64,000 nucleotides of DNA from Phaeovulum molybdatiresistens. GTDB lineage: Bacteria; Pseudomonadota; Alphaproteobacteria; Rhodobacterales; Rhodobacteraceae. Made by a program: the position numbers and the translations under genes. The stretch covers positions 40,103-104,102 of the forward strand of contig NZ_JAMJFX010000011.1 of assembly GCF_023544865.1 (NCBI RefSeq). The letters run 5' to 3'. A model generated the notes under the pieces. That model worked only from the letters and a program-made list of their open reading frames with translations. It made no database searches and had not been told where the DNA came from. Shown here piece by piece: positions 60,101 to 64,000 of the stretch (positions within the stretch are counted from its first letter, which is position 1; each line of letters starts with the position of its first letter).

Positions 60101-63100
60101 GCGGGATTCCATCGGCGAACTGCTTGACCCCTATGTGATCGCGCGGCGCAGCGGCGCATTGACCGATGCCGACCTTGAGGTGCTGTTCGGCGCCGAGCGG
60201 CAGGACATCGTGATCGATGAGGTGACCGGCGAGATCCGGATCCGCCAGAACGAGGATCTGAACTTTGCCTTCGACGCGGTCGATGGGGCGGGCAATGCCT
60301 TTGGTTCGCTGCGCGTAGTCGCCGGAACGCAGGAAATCTTCCTGTCGGCCCTGACCCCCGCAACGATTTCGCGGGTGGAAAGCACCGGCCGGGTGGATCT
60401 GCGGATCGATGGCAACATGGTCGACAATGCCGATGCGGGCAGCCAGGCCGTGCAGGGCGGGGTGATCATTCTGGAAGCGGGCAATGCGGGCGCGATCGGC
60501 GTGGCCGACAATCCGCTGACGGTCAACGTGCTGGACGGCGGGTCGCTGACGGCGCGGGCGGGCAAGGGGCTTTACGTCCACGCGCCGGTGTCCGGCATGC
60601 CGCTGCGCGAGATCTTCTCGGGCGGGGCGGTGTCGCTGATGGCTGCGGGCGCGATCACCGATCTGGTGGGCGCGGATGTGCCGCGCATCATCTCGGGCGG
60701 GGCGCTGCTGCTGGATGGCGCCTCGATCGGCACGGGCAGCGCGCTGCTGGGCATCCGCATGGATGACACCAGCGCTGCGACCGCAACGGTGATCACGCGG
60801 GTGGGCGATGTGCATCTGAAGGCCTATTCGGACCTGCCGCTGGAACGCGCGCGGATCGCGGGCGGTGGCCGGATCGTGCTGGCACCGGGCAGCCTGATGC
60901 GGCTTGTGTCGCTGGACACGGTGGTCTTTGGCGCCGATGCGACGCTGGTTCTGGACCTGCCCGAGGGCATTGACACCACCGCTTCGGAGGGGACCGATAT
61001 CGCCGGCGGCAGGCTGCAGGTGATATCGAATGGCACCTTCGGCACGGCGACCAAGCCGATCGTCACCGATCTGGTGGTGCTGGATTATCGCGCGGCGGAC
61101 CTGCCGGGCACGGTGCGCGACACCTCTCTGTGGATGCGCGACCTTGGCACGCTGCGGCTGGAAACCGCGCTGATGAACGCCAATGCCGGGTCCATCACCC
61201 ATGTCGTCGCGGCACAGGATCTGTCGGTCGGGCTGGCGCAATCGGTGGCGCTGACGCAACTGCGGGCCGGGCGTGATCTGACCGAGGGCCGGATCATCGC
61301 CGAACGGGCCGAGCTGACCGCTGGCCGGCACATGGGCGGCACCAGCCGTCTGGACCTGACCGTGGCCGAGTTCCAGGCAGAGACGCTGCAGGATGGCGAT
61401 GCCACGCTGCTTTTGCGCGACCGCGACGTGACGATCGACTTTGTCACGCTGAACGGCACCGGCGCGTTGGACCTGATCGTGCGGAACGGCGCGACCCTTC
61501 TGAACGCCGGCACGGGGATCACCACGCAGGCCGGCGATCTGTTGATGCGGACCGAGGATCTGACCGCCGATGCCGACATCCGTTCGGCCCTGGGCAATGT
61601 CGATCTGGGCGTCGATGGGACTTTCCTGACGACTGAGGATGTCTCGATCCGGTCGACGGCGGGCAACGTGCTGCTGACGGCATCGGGCCAGACCCGCCTT
61701 GGGGCGCGCAATCTGATCGGTTCGTCGGATGGCACCGTTGACGTTTCGGTCGGTGGCGATCTGCTGACGGGTGAGGACGTTGCGATCCGCAGCGAGCGGG
61801 GCACGGTTGGTGTGTCGGTCGATGGCAGCGCCACGATTGGCGATGACAACCTGATCCGCACGCTGAACGCCACCGATGGTGCCTTGCGGATGACCGTGGG
61901 TGGCCAACTGTTGGTGGGTGCGCAATCCGCGCCGCTGATCCAGGCCAATGTGGATGGTGCGCTGGCGGTGCTGCGGTTTGGCTCGGTGCTCAATACCGGG
62001 CCCACGGGCCTGCGGGTGCAGGTCGCGCGCATCGACAGCGTGGTCGAGACCGGCGACAGCCATCTGCGCGAGGAAGATGCGATCATCGTCGAACAGGTGG
62101 TGGCCAATGCCGGGAACGTCGATCTGTATACCGGCGGCGACACGATCCTGCGCCGCGCGGCGGCGGGCGGGGCAGGGGGCGGCACGGTCGTCATCGGGTC
62201 GGGCGGGGTGCTGCTGGGCGATACGCCGGATGTGACCGGATCGCTGATCAAGCTGTTCGCCTTTGGTGGCCGGCTGGGCGCCGAGACGGCAGGCACCGCG
62301 ATGCGGGCCGACACCGCCCCGGGCGCCGAGGTGTGGTTGCTGGCGCGCGACACGCTGGATTATGCCGAACGCGCGGGCGATCTGCGGCTGGCGGCGGGCT
62401 TCTCGATAACCGGGGATGCCACGATCCGGGCCAAGGCGGGCGGGATCACCGCGGGCGTCCTGGGGGCTGCGGGCACGCTGACGCTGGATGCGGTCGGCCT
62501 GCTGGACGTGAACCTGATCGGGCGCAGCGCGATCGACATCGCCGATGAGGTCGGTCTGCGCCTGGTCGATGATCTGCCCACGCGCTATGGCATCTATGAG
62601 GTCGCCTCGCCCGAGCGGCTGGTGCTGCGCGCGCGCGGTGCGGGGTCGGCGCTGCGGCTGGGTCTGGGCAACGTCAAGGGCCTGGCCGAGCTTTATGCGG
62701 GCAATCTGGACGCCAACCTTTATGACGTGACGCCCGAGGATGGTCTGCGCCTGCGGCTGGCCGATGGCAGCACCGAAGGCTTTGCGCTGACCGATGTGCA
62801 TGTGATCGGCGATGGCGCGCGCATCGAGCTGACCGATCCGTTCGCGGATGTGCGTCCGCTGCTGGACGGCCGCTTCCTGGCCAAGCTGCGCCCCGAGGAT
62901 ACGCGCCAAAGCACCGCCGAGGGTCCCTTGACCATCGAGTTCGCGCGGATCGCCGAGGGGCAGTTGACCCATGCCGGGCCGCGCATCCTGGGCCAGGATA
63001 TCGTGATCAACGGCGATGTCTGGTTCCGTCAGCGCACCTTCGATCTGCTGGCGACGGTGGCCTACCGCCAGCTTGACGTGACCGCGGATGGTCAGGTTCT

Positions 63101-63413
63101 GGCCTGGCGGTTCGAACCGGGCACGACGCGTCCCGTTACCGGCAAGATCGGCTTTGATCTGGCGGATGAGATCACGCTGACCACCCAGCATGTCTTCCCG
63201 CTGAACCGGCGTCTGGGTGGGGTCAGCCTTAACGGCGGACAGGGCTTTGTCTTTGGCGTGGGATCGGAAACGCAGATCATGGTCAACCCGTTCCTGCGCA
63301 ACATTGGCGACCCGGGCGTCGTCACGCCGCTGTTCTCGAAAGAGTTCGGATCGGGCGTGCCGGGCGGGGAAAACCCGGTGCTGAAATTCCCGCTCGTGCT
63401 TGCATCGCTGTGA
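45123..63413 (+). CDS. Giant two-partner secretion exoprotein TpsA (LktA/filamentous haemagglutinin-type adhesin), 6096 residues
   Basis: One unbroken frame of 18.3 kb. Signal peptide about 1-38 (ending AYAD). TPS domain about 39-300: YNAFSKFNVVKDTTVNLYQP, then IVDPNGFVVGASGVINANRL (about 134-153), the pattern of LktA-type filamentous adhesins. From about 640 to 3630 there are many degenerate beta-helix repeats of about 85-95 residues alternating an Ala/Gly-rich AGSVAVNV-like stretch with an A-x-L-x-S-x-G-D-L-x-L-x-A segment. Linkers include a Lys/Glu run near 850-863, Pro/Asp-rich segments near 1040, 1350-1395 and 2100-2141, and a DTDGDGQVDDA calcium-type loop at 2285. An aromatic/lysine-rich island lies at 4493-4603, a helical non-repeat insert at about 4823-5035, and a 46-residue repeat near 5505-5590. 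I saw no cysteine. No autotransporter barrel or wall anchor is present; export would use TpsB. Probably a fibrous surface or released adhesin. Confidence 0.9.
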   Translation: MAQRVHAKVGRLRGVLARSVAYVSSFAVAVGPTLPAYADVIASGATATVVTPDTAGSVFDVTTTTVSGAGIAYNAFSKFNVVKDTTVNLYQPTGAKALVNVVQNTNGDKSVINGTLNTLVGVPGSATGGSNVFIVDPNGFVVGASGVINANRLTMSTATQAFGQALLDEAASGASSYAERLFAGDEDLSAASIETYGVINASRLDLRAGARMLLGGQINVVDTAPDAAGVVSVVNTEAIEQASGVSTKGGVLRFTSGSGGTEISGNITARRNGAGGVVTGKSEGDITLKTDPLKGTGLINVTGAASADAAGSVLLFAEGSARMEAGFAINAQSVAGNGGFVFIEAKAEDSSFDPSGAVTLATPSIVAQGALLTYGRGANGYSWLSGETVEVTGTLQTQGGDLLITADEGVVMRANAAIDSRRAGGLDTAGNVVVSAPAIVMQNGSSIQATGTGATGGGLVALIARDVTDDPRWNINVENNKALIRLENASITAGAVVLNATAKTANILGADDAALEEQQLEDYEGQQASVEDQLIDFLGTVEDTVISVMEQGLQSLQAAIPVQVQVMAADARIVITDSDITAAGNWKGKALTVTSDFTGDTEARGIFAADGLLEGGLSLFGTTGPAFNVTLPTAFDPSQEAIFVHAHAQTDVAIAPKAYALGVGVSVTNTDARVQIRNSDLRSTGGTTGTARNIAVRSTASENLNVAIAPSKVAGISVGVIVAVHALRNQLVVDGGSITSAGKLDVAALSTRNHATSVVANAGKDGKGAVALNVEIGNALTEAALGGTIRTQGDLNLDAETLYFGKAHTTSSTLGLADPTKTAINKTAPVAALKGKVTEVTNSIKERLSGKKKEEEDPNEEKKPGFAFGLSFDLQIDRDDTYATLGGKWRDLANDRALVALGTTSVQTGALGAVNVTSGLRFASTAEGGTELTRAIDSSMGFLDRVAEAELARINAALTEAGQPTVTKEELVGQYGNAVFLNGSVMLMSGETVAEIGSNATITQATAVNVNAKTIYPEFDRFTDVRDAFVDFATAVSEFSLLDSGPDEDAVPAPAPALPDVVALADLGNYLTTYTGAYAEQNQIDDASEGSETKSQNLAVAVSVNVFNTSNTTRAAIREGAKIDLSAEGPEGEPTLAGAVAVNAVQRGLYTHMQNFPTDLRTVTNPLGSNDNVANTVGGAATVARTASRVEALVEGNAEVTAETLDIDAHNRAIVFNLVYAGGSAANVAINAAIAAQAVENVTVARLSDQAIVKTGDLTIGARDDSVIIGLAGAFAGSDGAVSVGASGVVNFAKRQLYAGIGPAERGAALAGTAGETRITADTLTITADNKAITVATSVAGSRVSGKPVDDSPTPPADESNDEDMIIPSWLFAEDETEALSAQNDVTPPSESGTQTKTGWAVAGAATINLMLQNETVAEIASNARIELTGALDMAARNTSYGITGAGAVSAGLGTTQKNNALAGAFAVTVDERDVKALVRGATISADSIEVRADDNSVVVGVAVGGAGSSNGQVTVAGSVAVNVLTGETRTEVTDASLTSVGDIGLEAEDRSLTVGVGGAVSINLSTSEGAGVGVGIAVNVVDRGASTRVSGATLMDGDALRIAALSRAQVFGFGVSVGAGKTGVAGSIAVNTITGGAQTLVGNDSGARVGIKAGSLSITAEENNQIWSLAGALTIGQKTAVGGALTANVIVISSGAELVNTDVAARDLAADAPEGTEAPVLGAVSVSADSSSLIGTLAVAGAASAEGAAVGVGLSGNNITAGLTTSVAGSTIAQAESVQALADNTRIIRSLGGGVAGSGAGAGGFASTLNLLIANDTIVTLDGSEITSRGDILAAAKASGTIQTAAVAVSASGANSIGGAATVNVSTGQIRTSANGAVLEADGALTLKATDAQTIQSLAGGVALSSGGGGVGAALAANVIVHDTVVEANGAALTARGGDLSLLSSNAALIESLSVGLAVAGGSAAVAGSISVGYIGNKTRVTADGTSFVAGTEAVAETPESPAVAADPRAITLAADKTSTIRILSGSAAGGSSAAVGAAVTVAVIQDTVTTDLVANARIFGGALNVSASNKASIDAIAIAGAVSSSTAVAGSFVYTQIGKPPSDAASVPVASTPAAGAPAEGETTDPAADGTAEAEGQRDDALAAIRDRGGYQGSIDLNAANDVTRARLALSAPDIEVAGIDINATELSKTQSFAGTLAASSNVGVGVGIGVNLLFGRTEAELVIPEGATARTNGVDVRVAASQTGTIDTLGVALGGAGTVGGAGSILVNVFDRAVLSRVIGADTDGDGQVDDAILLTEGGDVTVSANQSGTINALAGVVAVGGVAGVGGAFGVSVLADRNEAAIEAVRVNTALVEPAIPARPLWDAGRVDVLASNEVELLSIVAAAAGGGKGAFGGSVAVNVAQGSVTAALRRATVQASAVQVAADVKNTLGANAGALSVGGFFAGGMGVTTNVSRMNVLADIDASTLRADGDLRLTANANTAMSGIAVGGAATIGVAVVGTGVGNSAKNTVSALIRNTGAATDFGGSDIVTRGSALVRATGTNTITLAATEDELEQGESNGAGVNLNFSVGAAGIGVAVSVNETANAITAGIADGSRLIALGETAISDGRLGTFRGAGFDALANTTIDVVTVNAAGGALAAVSGLLTFNVVSDVARVQIGGGTGARAAIVNGLLAGETDPANDPAREVGAFFDAAGEPLANLAQDTILRADVINDIEAYTLGVAVGAGYSVGAASGNNLIASTAEIELNFGNVGAARNVTANAKVDTALDAWVLGVGGGFVGTAGSVDVNVVTSKARIAVLGSQVDAGLRNSAGALRFGTLAKTDLFTVAGGAAGGAGAVAGGFTINLLDTTSEIVVQDRSDTTDGETLTARSMLSAAQDLMLDARTENATEGYAASAAGGAIGVALAANVNLVQSDTRVDIGAGTTLRADRNLGLRATEISRIAGQSGSLGVGAVGAGASLDYVNFAANTAVRIGAGAQVRAEGSLTATALAQRDVASTVGVGGIGLGGLSAAISVIELGGLGQDGKSDRDAALADIQRSLNEDQDTGSAGDKGRASDLAAYAGGADTRARMVAARQAVNVTSAPAVDGIGVSLGEAAVLEAAGPVTLTSLGELKVVQRVGSLSGGAVGISAAVGVVTVKTDSNVQIGRNAQIRSDGAITLASRIVGLNGGLAVDSRVASVAASGTAGAAAGISAVSASADARIVGASGAVLGGLNAQRAGSLTITAERTDSVRAEVYNLSVSGVGGVGAAVATARNQGQTVISLGAADGAASRIEATTVSLRARDASVVRATAEGATGGVFLAGNGAAATAESQGEQRVALTNTTVRAQNLTLSNRSQARAEAEAKGMSVAGGLAIGASFARAQMASSVATTLAGGSISATTVNLSTGIDALNGTNSWARSSSSSGGILSGNGADARAWLDYDVATTISGVINAAGTVTVLSDAAAARSRAIANGKSFGVAAIGLVLAQTGQSAGRTASVVTTLEQGEIAARGAVSITSSNAPDMAVDLTSGSGGVLQGSGAEALVNARTRTRTDIGTTGVATVASDTASVVIAAGHAARVDSVLDNRAGALMGASGAKTRTEIASQVGTTIGGQARIFARDLDISAANAVTRPYRDYNIKSASGGAIDVPAMISRVTVDATTDLDVNSGAQIVQTGDAFNPGTFNLGITTNMALSDRLFLDAGGAVAVPVGDSNVQVRTNNATVTIGAATLLGLGEMSIYNGGNADLRAEVDTKSYGVAGAATSITRATYNAANTIRLTNGADLESLGDVRLMAGHVKNAVQTVKLRAEARAFNKTAFPINIDPVADAIANTTSLIDIGEGARVTSVRDVYLLSEAGSRDVVGYGRGKDLYRQAFAAVGSFLSNLVGGGDVSLDIETGRSIDNNTDGIQVNGHVRAGSRNKQVLILGLDAAGNYTLLNDQTRQEGNPDAVYDNAWADDIGWTVTRNVAPAVDLQNRINEINGYLANPYLTSSAGDVRDGSGNLVSSTDPIRQAWIAELSTLRARQAGVAGLRVDWVELGPILAVEGNIIMRADYVQGTQTGELNAPGDALIKVWIESGAWLETDSMTIPTDAGGRITLNDVLVSNTDEVRVQSGYRPGPYAFNMISGEDDADPKIEVVTFTPDTGARGDGTIIVGGDLLNLRGEAFVNSNAGSVDIRADISARTIRVNANADVIVGYQPGVRNIGASPEGQYAEYFAARQDLRRFNPFYVMPVGSLGAPFTGRVDVPSGFVLLPTEGGLRAGRNVYITADVLNINGLIQAGTGTFDVTILAGIEAELNALRLENGRSGRVLIHDTAFPENERVAKSANITANTNVKVYYNYDTDQLELDDMYVRGGTVMITGNIISTGNGRIEALDGFGRVNINSAATTDLVVRRIDLGGEQDGTRGLAGLVRITDTSKTVAGGNFLITDFVRNGGALEVYNNAGPIGTVAYTNKVGENPDGTDITVTLYKPGDLVSRTTANGGRSASYDPTQNRDLIYVTAERTTREWDMKREELIVIGITGSKRKKVVNTRVKTIDETESLGSAPYIGASLVGYGDYPYAMRGNYYVESFTKSPEVKTHDSVRWWKLGSGWRHYEWTETLVTVQRYEHRLKADYPISIYFNGSDAAALNINTTGNVVFASAILNELGTTNVTSMQGSILSGSKDVILSTADTVLSAVNGSIRGVDGEFRLNQTATGTLSLVAGDLIDVREQRGNMNILRAETLRRPAGAATAQVGTVRLTAQGSIIQVGDQSVVKGSDIVLIAEDGGLGTSAAQPFRIDTDGGTLTARARNNLFVEELSGDLGLREVVSAAGDVTLIARDGSLLDRNNVETRDIRTLDELRTLWADELGLYGEAAIARRTADLIANIEDDRTQLYHDYWARRGAGTSAMFTLDQTLEAGLRRDVTLENGTVIPGWDDARINAYVAERQALFDGWNATETTYDPNRRITLAPADLDAVYTDTIAWSEQSLQRSLRAGLVRVRETGDTQIRVEDPNVRAAGNITLIARDSIGELLDPYVIARRSGALTDADLEVLFGAERQDIVIDEVTGEIRIRQNEDLNFAFDAVDGAGNAFGSLRVVAGTQEIFLSALTPATISRVESTGRVDLRIDGNMVDNADAGSQAVQGGVIILEAGNAGAIGVADNPLTVNVLDGGSLTARAGKGLYVHAPVSGMPLREIFSGGAVSLMAAGAITDLVGADVPRIISGGALLLDGASIGTGSALLGIRMDDTSAATATVITRVGDVHLKAYSDLPLERARIAGGGRIVLAPGSLMRLVSLDTVVFGADATLVLDLPEGIDTTASEGTDIAGGRLQVISNGTFGTATKPIVTDLVVLDYRAADLPGTVRDTSLWMRDLGTLRLETALMNANAGSITHVVAAQDLSVGLAQSVALTQLRAGRDLTEGRIIAERAELTAGRHMGGTSRLDLTVAEFQAETLQDGDATLLLRDRDVTIDFVTLNGTGALDLIVRNGATLLNAGTGITTQAGDLLMRTEDLTADADIRSALGNVDLGVDGTFLTTEDVSIRSTAGNVLLTASGQTRLGARNLIGSSDGTVDVSVGGDLLTGEDVAIRSERGTVGVSVDGSATIGDDNLIRTLNATDGALRMTVGGQLLVGAQSAPLIQANVDGALAVLRFGSVLNTGPTGLRVQVARIDSVVETGDSHLREEDAIIVEQVVANAGNVDLYTGGDTILRRAAAGGAGGGTVVIGSGGVLLGDTPDVTGSLIKLFAFGGRLGAETAGTAMRADTAPGAEVWLLARDTLDYAERAGDLRLAAGFSITGDATIRAKAGGITAGVLGAAGTLTLDAVGLLDVNLIGRSAIDIADEVGLRLVDDLPTRYGIYEVASPERLVLRARGAGSALRLGLGNVKGLAELYAGNLDANLYDVTPEDGLRLRLADGSTEGFALTDVHVIGDGARIELTDPFADVRPLLDGRFLAKLRPEDTRQSTAEGPLTIEFARIAEGQLTHAGPRILGQDIVINGDVWFRQRTFDLLATVAYRQLDVTADGQVLAWRFEPGTTRPVTGKIGFDLADEITLTTQHVFPLNRRLGGVSLNGGQGFVFGVGSETQIMVNPFLRNIGDPGVVTPLFSKEFGSGVPGGENPVLKFPLVLASL

Positions 63414-63418
63414 CAGAC

Positions 63419-63449
63419 AAGGCTGGCCCGAGGGCCAGCCTTCGATTTT
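63419..63449 (+). terminator. Rho-independent terminator of the secretion operon
   Basis: A perfect 11-bp stem, AAGGCTGGCCC (63419-63429) and GGGCCAGCCTT (63432-63442), starts 6 bases after the exoprotein stop and is followed by CGATTTT. It is the clearest terminator in the window and marks the end of the intact four-gene operon. Confidence 0.9.
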
Positions 63450-63469
63450 CCAAAGGGGGCACTGTATAG

Positions 63470-63750
63470 CAGGTCGCGTGGTGAGTTGCTTGTAAGAGAG
63501 CGGACGCAGTTGATCAGCGCGCTTCGCGGCCAACTTGCTGAAGGCGGCCTAATCGCGGGCAAGGGTACAAAGCATATCGGACAGTTCGGCGAACGGCCGG
63601 ATAAGGACGATCTGCCCGAACTGGTCCGACAGATCGGCGAGCACTACCTCAATCAACTCGCGCAGATAGAAGCTGAGATCTCCCGGCTAGACGCCCGTAT
63701 CGCCTTCACAAAGCGTATTGATGTCGACCGTACGTGTTGTGTTGTTGTGA
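63470..63750 (+). pseudogene. IS110-family transposase, internal fragment
   Basis: A frame without proper start reads LLVRERTQLISALRGQLAE, then a GLIAGKGTKHIGQFGERP segment and HYLNQLAQIEAEISRLDARIA. This is the coiled linker between the N-terminal DEDD and C-terminal parts of IS110-type transposases (normally LLVRQRTQLINALRGHLAE). Neither terminal domain is present. It begins soon after the secretion operon terminator and loses similarity at about 63720-63750, where other insertion-sequence DNA begins. It is on the opposite strand to the N-terminal remnant at 42003-42116. Confidence 0.72.
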
Positions 63751-63781
63751 TTGCCGACCCCTATTAATCGCGCTGGACGCG

Positions 63782-63832
63782 TGTCAACGCCGGAGCAAAA
63801 TTGGGCCACGGGGCGGCGCAAGATTAGGCCAC
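63782..63832. mobile_element. Probable insertion-sequence end with repeated transposase-binding motif (IS21-like)
   Basis: TGTCAAC at 63782 is followed by two copies of a 14-base motif: CAAAATTGGGCCAC (63796-63809) and CAAGATTAGGCCAC (63819-63832), 12 of 14 identical with starts 23 bases apart. Multiple subterminal repeats next to a TGT end are typical of IS21-type elements. No istA or istB frame is seen inside the window, so this may be an isolated end. The family assignment is inference. Confidence 0.45.
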
Positions 63833-63961
63833 TTTGGGTCTGTGCGGGGCGCGCACGGTGTGCGGCGGCCCGTCAGCCGCGCTCTTCATGTAGCTGGCTG
63901 GCCTGCTGCCGGTTTCGTGGACGCGAAGATAAGATCGTGACCAAGGCAACGGAGATCGGAC

Positions 63962-64000
63962 ATGGTGAGACGGAAGTTCTCGAAGGAGTTCAAGTTTGAA
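63962..64000 (+). CDS. IS3-family transposase OrfA, first 13 codons (cut by window edge)
   Basis: An ATG at 63962, with AACGGAG about 10 bases upstream, starts the frame MVRRKFSKEFKFE, which runs off the window. This is the usual beginning of the helix-turn-helix OrfA of IS3-type elements (RRKFSREFK.EAV). The downstream OrfB cannot be seen. It shows that the right flank of the secretion locus is an insertion-sequence cluster. Confidence 0.65.
   Translation, partial: MVRRKFSKEFKFE

Noticed and set aside
59595..63533. A 1312-codon open frame on the minus strand opposite the exoprotein gene
   Set aside because: Antisense shadow of a GC-rich gene. The translation is full of Arg, Gln, His and Pro, has no domain or ribosome site, and the forward frame is a coherent secreted protein.

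Overview
The window looks like chromosomal DNA of a high-GC alphaproteobacterium, most likely of the Rhodobacterales/Paracoccaceae type. This rests on codon usage, the density of TRAP, Tct and peptide ABC uptake systems, IalB-family proteins and the general protein character; no rRNA or other taxonomic marker is present, so it is an inference. I saw no tRNA, rRNA, CRISPR array or replication origin.

Layout. (1) 1-10040: a divergent carboxylic-acid catabolic locus. Leftward: Tct substrate-binding protein, a fused TctA-TctB permease, a PrpF/GalD-type isomerase, a TPP enzyme and the first codons of a probable D-2-hydroxyacid dehydrogenase. Rightward: GalB-like hydratase, GalC/RraA-like aldolase, a second GalD, and an AbrB-duplication membrane protein. 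Together they would import a di/tricarboxylate and process 4-oxalomesaconate-like intermediates to pyruvate and oxaloacetate. (2) 10197-15342: a self-contained iron-uptake operon (TonB-dependent receptor, PiuC hydroxylase, ExbB, ExbD, TonB). (3) 15335-18121: an FMN alpha-hydroxyacid oxidase and an oleate hydratase. (4) 18212-29853: peptide uptake and cleavage: GntR regulator, M24 peptidase and dppABCDF, convergent with a TRAP transporter operon ending in a second M24 peptidase. (5) 30058-37929: a quinone/aromatic stress cluster (LysR, DoxX, VOC, and a truncated glutathionyl-hydroquinone reductase), a PepSY protein, CapA and a dienelactone-hydrolase-like protein, and a C-terminally short APC permease. 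(6) 37018-41740: an HlyD-RbbA-YhhJ type exporter in which the HlyD gene has an in-frame amber codon and the last permease gene is frameshifted. (7) 42003-63413: a two-partner secretion operon in the order IalB, TpsB transporter, IalB, giant 6096-residue LktA/FHA-type exoprotein, ended by a strong terminator. (8) 63450-64000: insertion-sequence debris.

The most interesting part is region 7. Two IalB-family periplasmic proteins are built into a two-partner secretion operon with an 18.3-kb exoprotein gene. Two perfect hairpins lie just before that gene, and the operon is bracketed by fragments of IS110-type transposase genes, which suggests acquisition as a unit. The neighbouring 30-42 kb stretch is decaying (four damaged genes), in contrast to the intact operon beside it.
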